A stretch of 64,000 nucleotides of DNA from Achromobacter xylosoxidans (GCF_014490035.1 NZ_CP061008.1:5766001-5830000); one strand, 5' to 3'. Positions 28,320 to 37,628 are shown, numbered from the stretch's first letter. The notes: generated from the letters alone by a model not told the origin. Translations and numbers: made by a program.

Positions 28320-29522
28320 TCAGGCAGCCTTGCCCCGCGCCGCATCCAGAAAGCGCGCTAGTCTAGCCACGCCTTCATCCAGCCGCTCATGCGCGCTGGC
28401 ATAGCACCAGCGCAGATAGCCCTCGCCCTCGGGACCGAACGCCATGCCCGGCGCCAGCCCCAGCCCGCCGCGCACGACCAGGTCCTTGCAGAACGCCAGG
28501 CTGTCAGACACGCCGCGGATGCGGAAGAAGGTGTACATCGCTCCCGGCGCCGCGCCGGCCAGTTCAACCCCGGGTACCTGCGACAGCTTCGATGCCAGGT
28601 GGTCGCGCGCCAGCCGCAGCCGCTGCACCGTGCGCGCAATGACGGGCTCGCCCTGTTCAAGCGCGCACAAGGCGGCGGTCTGCACGAAACCCGGCGTGCA
28701 GGTGTTGCTGTATTCGATCAGCTTGCCGATTTCCGGCAGCAGGCCGCGCGGCACCACCACCCAGCCCACGCGCCAGCCGGTCATCAGCCAGGCCTTGGAA
28801 AACGAATTGCAGCTGACCACGCGGTCGTCCGGAGCCGCGATGTCCAGGAAGGTGGGCGCCACGGCGCCTTCGTAGTAATAGCGTTCGTAGACATCGTCGG
28901 CGATGATCCAGATGCCGTGCTTGCGGCAGTGCTCCAGCACGACACGCTGCTGCTCCGCATTCATCACCCAGCCCGTCGGATTGTTCGGCGAGTTCACCAG
29001 CAGCGCCCGCACGTCCGGCGTCAGCGCGGCGAGCAAGGCATCCAGGTCCAGGCGCCAGCCGCTCTCGGAAAACGACAGCGGCACGGTCGTCACGCTCGCC
29101 CCCAGCACCTTGGGCATTTCCACCAGGTTGGGCCACAGGGGCGTCACGGCCACCACGTGATCGCCCGCGCCCACGATGGCCTGCACCGCGGTCATCAGCG
29201 CCGAGGTGCCCGAGCTGGTCACCGCGATATTGTCGACTTCGCGCCGGCCATGCAGGCCGCTGACGTAGGCCGCCAGGCGTTCGCGCAGCGCGGGCACGCC
29301 CAGGGTCTGCACATAGAACGTCTGCCCCGACGCGATGTGGGCGATGGCCGCATCGCGAAACGCGGGCGGGGTCTGCTCGTCGGGCTCGCCGAACCAGAAC
29401 GGCAGCACGTCGGCGCGGCCCATGCCTGCATTGGCGACCTCGCGGATCTGCGACGAACGCAAAGTCTGCACGCTGGCGCGCGCCGTCGAGCTGAAGCCGC
29501 CGGAAGATACTGCTGTATTCAT
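28320..29522 (-). CDS. Class I/II PLP-dependent aminotransferase
   Basis: 400 residues from ATG 29522 (AGGAACAGGC upstream). Fold-type I aminotransferase of the aspartate-aminotransferase superfamily: the NSPNNPTG block (177-184), IIADDVYERYYYEG (206-219) with the PLP-ring Asp, and SFSKAW with the Schiff-base lysine K243. Arg near the C-terminus in YLRWCYAS fits the substrate carboxylate contact. Lies between the HpcH/HpaI aldolase and the ArgE-like gene, so it probably converts a deacylated amino acid to the 2-oxoacid that the aldolase splits. Confidence 0.9.
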   Translation of the reverse strand: MNTAVSSGGFSSTARASVQTLRSSQIREVANAGMGRADVLPFWFGEPDEQTPPAFRDAAIAHIASGQTFYVQTLGVPALRERLAAYVSGLHGRREVDNIAVTSSGTSALMTAVQAIVGAGDHVVAVTPLWPNLVEMPKVLGASVTTVPLSFSESGWRLDLDALLAALTPDVRALLVNSPNNPTGWVMNAEQQRVVLEHCRKHGIWIIADDVYERYYYEGAVAPTFLDIAAPDDRVVSCNSFSKAWLMTGWRVGWVVVPRGLLPEIGKLIEYSNTCTPGFVQTAALCALEQGEPVIARTVQRLRLARDHLASKLSQVPGVELAGAAPGAMYTFFRIRGVSDSLAFCKDLVVRGGLGLAPGMAFGPEGEGYLRWCYASAHERLDEGVARLARFLDAARGKAA

Positions 29523-29565
29523 GCCTGTTCCTGTCGTACCAGATGAAAGTGATCGCGCCGCCGGC

Positions 29566-30360
29566 TCAGCGGCATGCGGCGTCGAACTGCGCGCGCGCCT
29601 GGCGGGCGCCCCGGGCCAGCCAGGCCACATCGGAATGCAAGGCGATGAATTGCACGCCCAGCTTGCGGTAGCGCGCCGCTTCCTCGGGATCGTTGGCGAA
29701 GATGCCGACGGCCTTGCCCGCCGCCTTGCCGGCCGCGATCACGCGGTCGACGGCCTCGCGGACTTCGACGTGGGTCATGTCGCCCAGGCGACCGAGACTG
29801 GCCGCCAGGTCGGCCGTGCCCACGAACAAGCAGTCCGCCCCCGGCAGCGCGGCGATGGCTTCGACGTTGCGCACCGCCTGCGCCGACTCGATCTGCAGGA
29901 TCGCGCAGGCCTGTTCATTGGCCAGCTTGACATAGGTGGGGTCCTGTCCGTACATGCCCGCCCGCACCAGGCCGGCCACGCCACGCACGCCGCCATTGCC
30001 TGCCGACGGGAAACGCATCGAGGCGATGGCGTTGCGAGCGTCCTCGGCCGTGTCGATGTTCGGGAAGATGACCGTCCGTGCGCCGCAATCCATGGCGCGC
30101 TTGACCAGCGCCGCATCGTTCACCGTCACCCGCACGACCGGATACGCGGTGGCGCCATGCGCGCGCGCCGAGTCGATGGCCTGTAGTTGCGCCGTCAGGC
30201 CCGCCACATCATTGGGCGCATGCTCCATGTCGACGACCAGCCAGTCGAAGCCGCAATGCGCAATCGCCTCGGCCACCGCCGGGCTCGCCAGGGTCAGCCA
30301 GCACCCCTCGGTAGGCTCCAGGGCCAGCAGCGCCTTGCGTACCGGATTCGAATCTTTCAT
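29566..30360 (-). CDS. HpcH/HpaI-family class II aldolase
   Basis: 264 residues from ATG 30360, with TATGGAGCAGAC upstream. Metal-dependent pyruvate aldolases of this family reversibly split 4-hydroxy-2-oxo acids into pyruvate and an aldehyde. The catalytic segment WLVVDMEHAPND (H47), the VRVTVND Arg region, the metal ligand Glu in LQIESAQAV and Asp in GTADLAASLG are present. First gene of a minus-strand operon, divergent from an Lrp-type regulator. The aldehyde partner is unknown. Confidence 0.9.
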   Translation of the reverse strand: MKDSNPVRKALLALEPTEGCWLTLASPAVAEAIAHCGFDWLVVDMEHAPNDVAGLTAQLQAIDSARAHGATAYPVVRVTVNDAALVKRAMDCGARTVIFPNIDTAEDARNAIASMRFPSAGNGGVRGVAGLVRAGMYGQDPTYVKLANEQACAILQIESAQAVRNVEAIAALPGADCLFVGTADLAASLGRLGDMTHVEVREAVDRVIAAGKAAGKAVGIFANDPEEAARYRKLGVQFIALHSDVAWLARGARQARAQFDAACR

Positions 30361-30526
30361 GTCTGCTCCATATGTGATCAAACGGGGAGCATTCCTGGTG
30401 CCGACGCCCCCTCTAACAGCCAAACAAAGATACAGGAGCGGATTGGCGAAGATTTCCGATTTTTCGACTTAAATGTGTAATATTTTGGATTGAAATTAGC
30501 GAAACTCTCTATTCATTGGAAGAATC
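30361..30526. promoter_or_regulatory. AT-rich intergenic control region between aldolase operon and Lrp gene
   Basis: The 166 bp between the divergent starts are far more AT-rich than the flanks (for example 30450-30510), as expected for Lrp/AsnC binding and two promoters. No single clear operator could be fixed by eye. Confidence 0.5.
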
Positions 30527-31006
30527 GTGCAAAGCAAGAATTTCGACCCCACCGACCTGCAAATCCTGGCCGCCCTGCAGGCCGACGGACGCCTGTCCAG
30601 CGCCGATCTGGCCGAGCGCGTATCGCTCACGCCCTCGCCCTGCTGGCGCCGGGTCAAGCGCCTGGAAGACGAAGGCGTGATCCGCGGCTATCGGGCCGAA
30701 GTCGACGTCAAGAAGCTCGGCTTCGGCGTGACGGCGTTCGTCTGGATTTCCCTGGACATGAAGGGCGCTGAACACGTCAAGGCGTTCGAGGACGCCGTCA
30801 GGCAGGTACCGGAAGTGCTCTCCTGCCACTGCGTCTCGGGCCGCTATGACCATCAGCTGACCGTCATCGCCCGCGACCTCGACGCCTTCGGCGACCTGGC
30901 GCGCTACGTGCTGGGTGCGCTGCCAGGCGTGAAGGAGGTCTACACCTCGTTCGTGCTGAAGGAGGTCAAGGGGCTGGGGGATGCGATTTCCTTGCCAGCG
31001 GCTTGA
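30527..31006 (+). CDS. Lrp/AsnC-family transcriptional regulator
   Basis: 159 residues from GTG 30527, preceded by TTGGAAG. N-terminal HTH (about 7-60: LQILAALQADGRLSSADLAE, then SPCWRRVKRLE) and C-terminal RAM ligand-binding domain (about 70-150: VTAFVWISL, CHCVSGRYDHQL). Lrp-type proteins sense amino acids and usually act on the divergent neighbour, here the aldolase-aminotransferase-deacylase-transporter operon. Confidence 0.93.
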   Translation: MQSKNFDPTDLQILAALQADGRLSSADLAERVSLTPSPCWRRVKRLEDEGVIRGYRAEVDVKKLGFGVTAFVWISLDMKGAEHVKAFEDAVRQVPEVLSCHCVSGRYDHQLTVIARDLDAFGDLARYVLGALPGVKEVYTSFVLKEVKGLGDAISLPAA

Positions 31007-31048
31007 GACGCGCAACTGGCGGGCAGTGCGGTGCGCAGTGGCTTGCCG

Positions 31049-31705
31049 TCAGGCGGCGTTGAATCGCTCCAGCCACGGCAGCGCCGCTTCCAGCCGCGCG
31101 GACTCCAGTTCCGGCCGCGCCGCGCCTTCCGGCAACGCCAGCCCCACGCGATTGTGCCAATACGTGCGCAGGCCGACCTTGCTGGTGCCGAACATGTCGT
31201 AGCCAGAACCTGCAATGAACGCGGCTTGGGCGGGCTGCACCTGCAACTGCGCCAACGCCAGTTCATAAGGACGCGGATCGGGCTTGTAGTAGCCCGCCTC
31301 CTCCGACGTCACCACCACGTCCCAGTCCACGCCCAGCAGGCTCGCGGCTCGGCGCCCGAGACGCGCGGAGCAATTGGTAACCACGGCCAGGCGGCAATGC
31401 GGCCGCAAGGCCTGCAGCAATTCGCGAGCGCCATCCCAGGCGGGCAACTCGTCCCAGCCAGCCTCCAGCGCGTCCGGCGCCGTCGCGGGTAAACCAACCG
31501 CGGACGCGGCCTCCCGCAGCAGCTGTTCGTAGGGCTGATAAGCGCCGCAGCCATACGTGCGCCGCAGATATTCCGCGCGCCACGCCCGCCCGGCGGCCTC
31601 GGAACCGGCGGCGCGATTCCATATGGTCCAGGAGTCGAGCAAGGCGGTCAGCAGGTCGAACAACACAGCCCGGGGATAGGCGGGTATGGCAGCGGGACTG
31701 GACAT
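31049..31705 (-). CDS. HAD-superfamily hydrolase, 2-haloacid dehalogenase-like
   Basis: 218 residues. Motif I is AVLFDLLTALLDSW, with the Asp nucleophile D17 and, as in type II L-2-haloacid dehalogenases, no second Asp two residues on. Motif II is VVTNCSARLG; the Lys of motif III lies in GYYKPDPRPYE; motif IV reads IAGSGYDMFGTSKVGL. The fold is clear. Dehalogenation is only one option; several family members are phosphatases or epimerase-like proteins. It lies alone between the Lrp gene and the low-GC region. Confidence 0.8.
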   Translation of the reverse strand: MSSPAAIPAYPRAVLFDLLTALLDSWTIWNRAAGSEAAGRAWRAEYLRRTYGCGAYQPYEQLLREAASAVGLPATAPDALEAGWDELPAWDGARELLQALRPHCRLAVVTNCSARLGRRAASLLGVDWDVVVTSEEAGYYKPDPRPYELALAQLQVQPAQAAFIAGSGYDMFGTSKVGLRTYWHNRVGLALPEGAARPELESARLEAALPWLERFNAA

Positions 31706-32034
31706 GCGTGGCTCTCTCGGTTGGAAACGAGTCCACTATAAAGAACATCAACTCTGCCGTGATTCAGCGGACGTTTACCCTGTGTTAAGCCGTGACTTAA
31801 GCGATCCGCCTACCTGGTTTACTGACAGCCCCATTGGCAATCTGTTCATTGGCGACCGTATCGCGGGCCTGTATCTGCCCATGGCGGGGTTCAAGGAGGC
31901 CTTGTCTCTGCCCGCGATCCGGTCGACAGCGGCCATTTCCAAGCGGGCGATGGCGCAGGTCTGTAGCCGGTCTTTGCGCAGCGTCTGGGCAAGCCGGCCG
32001 AAACTGTGGAGATGGCGCTACGCGCCAACGAGTA
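31706..32034. other. Gene-free 329-bp tract at the left border of the low-GC region
   Basis: No intact gene is supported. One forward frame ends in a protein-like stretch (FAQRLGKPAETVEMALRANE, stop at 32038 region) but is interrupted by stops upstream, so it may be the tail of a decayed gene. A small perfect hairpin, TGGCGC/GCGCCA with a 3-base loop, lies at 32013-32027, just downstream of the LysR stop on the minus strand, and could help terminate that transcript. No repeat of the tRNA-Lys end was found here. Confidence 0.4.
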
Positions 32035-32913
32035 CTAGCCGCTCTGCTCGTCGCTATTGGACGACAGCCGCAGATTGGACTTCAGCATGTTGTAGACGTG
32101 GCGGGTCAAGGGGTTGATGTGATCCCGCCGTATCCAAAGGTAGTAATTGACATCGGGCAGCCGGGGCAACCCCTCTTTCTCTCCCAGCACCCGCATATCC
32201 GAGCCCAGCAGTTCCACGCTGCGCGCAGTGATGCCAAGGCGCGCACGCAAGGCGGCCTTGATGGCCACCAGATTGGGCGCAACATAATTGGTTTGCGAGC
32301 GTAGCTGTGATTGCTCCAGCGCATTGAGCGCAATGCGGCGAAAAATGCTCGGCTCATCGGCAAGCACCAGCGGCAAGGGAGCGTTGATGTCGTGCACGTA
32401 GTCTGCCGAGCACAGCCATACCGTGGGAGAAGTGCGCAAGACCACGCCTTCGAACTCCTGATCAAAGCGAGTCGACACTGCCAGATCCACCTCACCCTTA
32501 CGCAAGGCCGTCATCAGATTGGGGCTGCGGTCCACCCGGATTTCCAGCTTGATGCGAGGGAAGGTGCGCACCACATGGATCAAGAGGCTGGGCAGAATGC
32601 TGTCGGCCACATCGTGCGGCGACCCCAGACGCAACTCGCCTTCGAGCAGACTGTCTTGCAACGAGCGCAGAGCTTCGTCATTCATGGCCAGCATATGGCG
32701 TGCATACGTGACCAGCTTTTCGCCATGGCTGGACAGCCGCTTATTGCGGCCGCGCTTTTCAAACAGCGGTAGATCGACCAGGCTCTCCAAGCGCAGCATC
32801 TGCTGCGTAACAGCAGATTGGGTCTTGTGCAGACTTTCCGCCGCAGCGGAGAATGAATCGTGTTCGGCGATAGCCACCAGAGTGCGCAGCAGCTCAAGAT
32901 CCAGATTGCGCAT
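32035..32913 (-). CDS. LysR-family regulator, copy A of the sulfur module
   Basis: 292 residues. N-terminal winged HTH (about 1-62: LELLRTLVAIAEHDSFSAAA, TQSAVTQQMLRLE) and a periplasmic-binding-like effector domain. It is clearly paralogous to the LysR at 39971-40831: shared blocks include SPHDVAD/APHDTAD, FEGVVLRTSPTVWLC against FEGFVLRSSPTVWLC, and IFRRIALNALE against IFRRLACEALD. It is the last gene of a long minus-strand cluster (CDO-like, C-S lyase, rhodanese, ABC transporter) and probably controls it. Codon use is less GC-biased than the flanking core genes. Confidence 0.92.
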   Translation of the reverse strand: MRNLDLELLRTLVAIAEHDSFSAAAESLHKTQSAVTQQMLRLESLVDLPLFEKRGRNKRLSSHGEKLVTYARHMLAMNDEALRSLQDSLLEGELRLGSPHDVADSILPSLLIHVVRTFPRIKLEIRVDRSPNLMTALRKGEVDLAVSTRFDQEFEGVVLRTSPTVWLCSADYVHDINAPLPLVLADEPSIFRRIALNALEQSQLRSQTNYVAPNLVAIKAALRARLGITARSVELLGSDMRVLGEKEGLPRLPDVNYYLWIRRDHINPLTRHVYNMLKSNLRLSSNSDEQSG

Positions 32914-32964
32914 GGACTTTCCTTGACGTGACAGCCGGAATATGGCGCGCCTGCCTCATCTGGA

Positions 32965-33690
32965 TCAATGACGCACATCCTCCAGGAACTTGCAGGCACG
33001 CGGATGCCTGGGTGCCGTGAAGAAGGCCTCGGGTGTGCTGTCTTCCAGAATGGTCCCGGCATCCATGAACCAGATGCGATCAGCGACCTCGCGCGCAAAG
33101 TCCATTTCATGGGTGACGATCACCATGGTCATGCCCTCGGAAGCCAGAGTCTTCATGACATTGAGCACTTCGGACACCATTTCGGGGTCCAGCGCGCTAG
33201 TCGGCTCGTCAAACAGTATGACTGGCGGGCGTTGTGCCAGCGCGCGCGCAATCGCAACGCGTTGCTGCTGGCCGCCCGACAGATTGATGGGCATGGCGTC
33301 TATCTTGTGCGCCAAGCCAACCTTGGCCAGCAGCGCTTCGGCCATCTGGTCGGCCTCGCGCGTCGGCATGCCAAACACCTTGCGCGCCGACAGCGTGATG
33401 TTCTCGCGCACCGAATAGTGCGGAAAGAGATTGAACTGCTGGAACACAAAGCCAATGGAGGCACGCAGCTTGTTCAGATCCGACTCGCGGTCGTAGATGC
33501 TGGCGCCATTGATGGTGATGTCGCCTTTCTGAATCGACTCCAGACGATTGAGCGTGCGGATCATGGTGGACTTGCCCGAGCCGGACGGCCCACAAACCAC
33601 CAGCACCTCGCCTTTCTCGATACGGCCGTTGACGTCATTGAGAGCGTGATAGTCGCCATACCATTTGTTGACGTTCTTCATTTCGATCAT
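32965..33690 (-). CDS. Polar amino acid ABC transporter, ATP-binding protein
   Basis: 241 residues. ATPase of the GlnQ/GltL group: Walker [10 protein letters not shown] (34-42), signature [15 protein letters not shown], Walker [13 protein letters not shown] and the H-loop in [10 protein letters not shown]. Powers import of the solute delivered by the binding protein at 35143-35955 through the two permeases between them. Separated from the permease by 21 bp. The segment immediately downstream is the LysR gene in the same direction. Confidence 0.95.
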   Translation of the reverse strand: MIEMKNVNKWYGDYHALNDVNGRIEKGEVLVVCGPSGSGKSTMIRTLNRLESIQKGDITINGASIYDRESDLNKLRASIGFVFQQFNLFPHYSVRENITLSARKVFGMPTREADQMAEALLAKVGLAHKIDAMPINLSGGQQQRVAIARALAQRPPVILFDEPTSALDPEMVSEVLNVMKTLASEGMTMVIVTHEMDFAREVADRIWFMDAGTILEDSTPEAFFTAPRHPRACKFLEDVRH

Positions 33691-33711
33691 GTCTTTTCCC
33701 CTTATCGCTGC

Positions 33712-34404
33712 TTACGCCAGACCCAGGCGGCGGCGTTGTATGCGTGATTCGATGCGCTTGGCCAGCTTGGACAAGGCCAGGCAGATGACAAAGTAGATGC
33801 CCGCCAGGATCAGATAGGTTTGCAACGCAGACGTCAGTTCGATGCTGTTGATCTGCTGGCCGACGAACGTGACTTCCTCGACACCGATGACATAGACAAT
33901 GGAGGTCGCCTTGATGGTCGATACAAACTGGCTTACCAGCGACGGAATCATGTTGACAAGCGCCTGCGGCAGGATGACAAATCGCATGCTTTGCCAGTAC
34001 GACAGGCCGGCCGAACGCGCCGCTTCGGTCTGGCCGCGCGGCAGGCCCTGCAGGCCGGCGCGCACGATTTCCGCCAGAAAAGCGCTTTCGTACAGCACGA
34101 TGGCCACCAGGGCGGTCTTGAACGGCGAGATCGTCATGCCTGTGACCATCGGCACGGCGAAATAGGCCCAGAAGATGATCATGATGAGCGGGACGCCGCG
34201 AAACGCCGTGACCCAGCAGGTCGCCAGAATACGCAGCACGCGGTAGGGTCCGATACGGGCAAAACCCAGCAGCACCGCAATCGGGAAGGCCAGCGCCAGG
34301 CCCAGAACGGCCAGCAGCAGCGTGGCTGCAAAACCGCCCAGGGGGCCATTGGGCCAGGATCCCACCATGAACATCGTGCCGTATTTATGCAGTAGTTCCA
34401 GCAT
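33712..34404 (-). CDS. Polar amino acid ABC transporter permease (second)
   Basis: 230 residues, about five membrane helices, HisM/GltK type. The EAA loop reads LARSAGLSYWQSMRFVILPQAL-like: EAARSAGLSYWQSMRFVILP. Preceded by a second permease with a 3-bp gap, as usual for the PAAT family in which two permeases form the channel. Inner membrane. Confidence 0.93.
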   Translation of the reverse strand: MLELLHKYGTMFMVGSWPNGPLGGFAATLLLAVLGLALAFPIAVLLGFARIGPYRVLRILATCWVTAFRGVPLIMIIFWAYFAVPMVTGMTISPFKTALVAIVLYESAFLAEIVRAGLQGLPRGQTEAARSAGLSYWQSMRFVILPQALVNMIPSLVSQFVSTIKATSIVYVIGVEEVTFVGQQINSIELTSALQTYLILAGIYFVICLALSKLAKRIESRIQRRRLGLA

Positions 34405-34407
34405 GCT

Positions 34408-35103
34408 TTACCCCTTGTAAGCCGATGGATAGGCCTTCTCGACCCGGCTGCCGATGAGCATGATGGTGATCGAGCACAGCAGGTAAATCAGCGTGGTGAC
34501 GGCGAAGACATCGAAGGTGCGGAAGGTCAGGTTGTCGATGTTCTTGGCCTGATAGGTCAGCTCAGCCACACCGATGACCATAGTCAGGCTGGTGTCTTTG
34601 AACAGGATCAGCGATCGGTTGACCAGCGGCGGCAGACCGATGCGCAAGGCCTGTGGCAGCACGACGTAACGCATGGCCTGCAGAAAACTCAAGCCAATGG
34701 ATCGTCCGGCTTCGATCTGCGCGGCCGGGATGGCCTTGAGACCGGAACGAAGATCCTCCGACATATAGGCGCTGACATTGAGCGACAAGGCCACCACCGC
34801 AAACAGGATCTCGGTGTTGCTGGCATTGACGAAGGCGCGGATGTCGGGCGGCAGCAGTTGCGGAATGCCGAAGTACCACACCATAATCTGCACCACGGTG
34901 GGCACATTGCGGTGGTATTCGACGAACAGCGACATCAGCGCGTCGAGCGGTTTGAAGGGGATGGCGCGCAACAGCACGATGGCGATCGCCAGCGTCATGC
35001 CGAGCACCCAGGCGAGGGCAAATACCAGCAACGTGGTCATGAGCCCTGACAGCAGCAGGGCGCCATATTGCCCATGCAACAAGAAAGAGATGTTCAGATC
35101 CAT
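34408..35103 (-). CDS. Polar amino acid ABC transporter permease (first)
   Basis: 231 residues, HisQ/GltJ type, with five predicted membrane helices and the EAA loop EAGRSIGLSFLQAMRYVVLP. Forms a heterodimer with the adjacent permease. Starts 39 bp after the binding-protein gene in the same direction. Confidence 0.93.
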   Translation of the reverse strand: MDLNISFLLHGQYGALLLSGLMTTLLVFALAWVLGMTLAIAIVLLRAIPFKPLDALMSLFVEYHRNVPTVVQIMVWYFGIPQLLPPDIRAFVNASNTEILFAVVALSLNVSAYMSEDLRSGLKAIPAAQIEAGRSIGLSFLQAMRYVVLPQALRIGLPPLVNRSLILFKDTSLTMVIGVAELTYQAKNIDNLTFRTFDVFAVTTLIYLLCSITIMLIGSRVEKAYPSAYKG

Positions 35104-35142
35104 ATGCAGCGATGGCGGCTCTCGCGAGCCGCCGATTCATCC

Positions 35143-35955
35143 TCAATTGGCAAGAGCAACAGGTTCGACCTTGAACTTGCGAGTCAACTGGTAAATCGAG
35201 TCTTTGCCCAGCCACTTGGCATAGATGGCGTCGAGTTCGCCATCGCCATCCATCTTGCTGATGACTTTATTGATGGCCTCGATCAGTGCGGTATTGCCCT
35301 TGGAAGCCACTACGCCCATGCGCTCGGTGAACAGCGGTTCATCGATCAGCGTCGCGGCGCTGCCAGATTTCGCCGACTCGATTTCAAATCGCTTGAGCGT
35401 CAGTTCGCCGGCCGAGATGCCGTCCACCTTGCCGTTCTGCAGGCCCAGATAGCAGGTGGCCAGATCCTGATACGTCACGATCTGCGACTTTGCCAGCACG
35501 CGCCCGGCAATGGCGGCCGACGACGATCCCTTGCTGGCGCAGATGCGTTTTCCTTCTAGCTGCGCCAGCGTGCCGAGCTTGTCGTCCTTGCGCACCAACA
35601 CTTTGATATTGCCTTGCAGATACTGGACGCTGTAGTCCACCTGCGCGGCGCGTTCTGGCAAATAGGCCATGGAGCCCGCCACCACATCGACGCGGCCCAT
35701 CTTCAGCTCCGGAATTCGGGCTTCGGTAGACAGCGGCTTATGCACCAGCTCCACGCCCAGGCCTTTGGCCAGCGCCTGGCATATATCAACGTCGTAGCCT
35801 ACAAACTTGCGCGTGGCCGGGTCCTGGTAGGCATAGGGTTCGCTGGCGCTTTGCGTGCCGCAGACCAACTGTTTCTTGCTCTTCACATCATTCAAGTCAC
35901 CGGCGTGAGCGGCGGTGGCCAACAGTGCAAGAGCGATGGCGACGACGGGTTTCAT
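35143..35955 (-). CDS. Amino acid ABC transporter substrate-binding protein
   Basis: 270 residues from ATG 35955 with AAGGAG upstream. Signal peptide 1-18 (cleavage after AAHA). Family 3 periplasmic binding protein of the GltI type: GYDVDICQALAKGLG, ELKMGRVDVVAG, and the Arg contact region RKDDKLGTLAQLEGKRICA. PAAT-type proteins of this group bind glutamate, aspartate or related amino acids. The link with a CDO-like enzyme, C-S lyase and rhodanese suggests a sulfur-containing amino acid such as a cysteine conjugate or cystine-type compound; this is inference from context only. Confidence 0.92.
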   Translation of the reverse strand: MKPVVAIALALLATAAHAGDLNDVKSKKQLVCGTQSASEPYAYQDPATRKFVGYDVDICQALAKGLGVELVHKPLSTEARIPELKMGRVDVVAGSMAYLPERAAQVDYSVQYLQGNIKVLVRKDDKLGTLAQLEGKRICASKGSSSAAIAGRVLAKSQIVTYQDLATCYLGLQNGKVDGISAGELTLKRFEIESAKSGSAATLIDEPLFTERMGVVASKGNTALIEAINKVISKMDGDGELDAIYAKWLGKDSIYQLTRKFKVEPVALAN

Positions 35956-36020
35956 GGGTTTTCTCCTTGGTTTATGCGTAACGGCGCGAGAATCGTGTCC
36001 CGCGCCGAGGGATGGAAACG

Positions 36021-37583
36021 TCAGGGTTGAAAGCGATATGCCGCACGTTCGCGCGCGTCGATCTGGTTGACCAGATTGGTTTCCCATTCCAGATACTTGA
36101 TAGCCGCGGCCTTGTTGCCGTGATGGCGGTCATGCACGAAGAACAGGAAATCAATGCACTCTGCGTCGGACGGAAGATCCGGCGTCTCGGCCAGCGGCAG
36201 GCCTGCGGCCTGCCATTGCGCCGGCGTATCCAGCAAGAAGTAGAGCGGGCCGCTGCCGGCCAGCTCGCGGGCATACAGCTCAGCCACGCGGGCATCGTCG
36301 GCCACAAGCACGGTGACGCCATTCAGCGCCTCGGCGCGGCTGCGTATGCTCCAGCGAGCGCCGTCGATATGGCTTGCTCGATAGCTCATGCTGGGCCGCA
36401 CATCGACCAATGCCGCGCCTTCATCGCGCAGACGAGCTGCTGTCTTGCTGTCCACTCGAGCAAGTCGATTTTCGACCTGCGCGTCGGCCGATACCGGCGC
36501 GCCACCGGCAACTGCGTCTAGCACATAGACTTCCCAGCCCAGTTGGCGCAACCAGCTGGCGACGGCGGGAGCGCGCACGCCTTCGCTGTCGACCAGAACC
36601 AACCGCGCATTGCGCGTGCCCACGTATTGGTCGGTGGCCTGGATCAACTGGCCGCCTGCGGCATGAGCTGCGCCGGCATAGGTACCCTGGGCATATTCTT
36701 CCGGCGTACGCACATCAAAGACGTAGGTACTGCGCTCGGGATCGGCTAGCAAGGAAGCAAGCTTTTCGGGCTTGATGTTGGGTATGCCGTGACGGGCGGC
36801 CAGTGCTTGCGCGCGCGCGCGTGCCCGGTCCAGTGTCAGCGGCGCGGCGTCGATCGCGTGGCGGCGGCTCTGACCTTGATCCAGCGGATAGTCTTTCAGA
36901 TACCAGCCCTGCGTGCCGTTTTCCAGCGCGTAGATCGGGTTCTTCACGCCCAGATTGATCAGTGTCTGCGCGCCGATGATGCTGCGCGTCCGGCCGGCGC
37001 AATTGATAACGATGGTGGTGCTCTCATCCGGCACGAGCGTATCGATATGCAGGGCAAGCTCCCCGTTCGGGCAGCAGGTCGCCGTTGGAATGCTCATCTT
37101 CTGGTATTCGGTGAACGGCCGTCCGTCCAACACCACCAGGTTTTCGCCAGCGGCGATACGGCGGTTCAATTCTTCAGCGCCGATGGCCGGCGTGTGCAGC
37201 TCGTGCTCGGCGAGTTCGCCAAAGGTCTTGCTGGGCAGGTTGACGCCCGCAAAGAGGGCGTAGCCCGCCGCGTCCCAGGCCTGCACGCCGCCATCGAGGA
37301 CGCCTACCTCGGTATAGCCCTGCTGACGCAACGCCTGGGCGGCGCGCTCGGCGACACCGTCATTGTTGTCATAGACGACAACACGGGTGGTCTTGCGCGG
37401 TACGAGGCGGGCCACTTCGAATTCCAGGCGGCTATAGGGAGCGTTGACAGCGTAAAAAAGATGGGCTTCGCCGTACTGACCGTGTTCGCGCACGTCCAGC
37501 AAGGCGATTTCCTGACCGTCATGCAGCCAGTCTTTGAGCGTGGCGGCGTCTTCGCGTGCGCGAATAGTGTGGTTGGTTGCCAT
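36021..37583 (-). CDS. Four-domain rhodanese-like sulfurtransferase, copy A
   Basis: 520 residues with four consecutive rhodanese-fold units at about 14-112, 135-235, 268-362 and 378-462. Only the second has a catalytic cysteine, C195 in the loop INCAGRTR. The equivalent loops of units 1, 3 and 4 carry YDNNDG (D72), VDSEG (D332) and VADDAR (A428), so they are probably structural or substrate-binding. A tail at about 475-501 (FLFFVHDRHHGNKAAAIKYL) has no rhodanese counterpart and is conserved in copy B. The protein should carry a persulfide on C195 and pass sulfane sulfur. It lies between the C-S lyase and the binding-protein gene in one cluster. Confidence 0.9.
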   Translation of the reverse strand: MATNHTIRAREDAATLKDWLHDGQEIALLDVREHGQYGEAHLFYAVNAPYSRLEFEVARLVPRKTTRVVVYDNNDGVAERAAQALRQQGYTEVGVLDGGVQAWDAAGYALFAGVNLPSKTFGELAEHELHTPAIGAEELNRRIAAGENLVVLDGRPFTEYQKMSIPTATCCPNGELALHIDTLVPDESTTIVINCAGRTRSIIGAQTLINLGVKNPIYALENGTQGWYLKDYPLDQGQSRRHAIDAAPLTLDRARARAQALAARHGIPNIKPEKLASLLADPERSTYVFDVRTPEEYAQGTYAGAAHAAGGQLIQATDQYVGTRNARLVLVDSEGVRAPAVASWLRQLGWEVYVLDAVAGGAPVSADAQVENRLARVDSKTAARLRDEGAALVDVRPSMSYRASHIDGARWSIRSRAEALNGVTVLVADDARVAELYARELAGSGPLYFLLDTPAQWQAAGLPLAETPDLPSDAECIDFLFFVHDRHHGNKAAAIKYLEWETNLVNQIDARERAAYRFQP

Positions 37584-37628
37584 GGGTTCTACAGAAAGGA
37601 AGGGTGCCGGCCGCAGCTGGCGACACAG

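Noticed and set aside
31700..32040. Duplicate of the tRNA-Lys 3' end as att site at the left border
   Set aside because: Read for the T-arm sequence and its complement; only short partial similarity (GTGGCTC) was seen, below any useful length.
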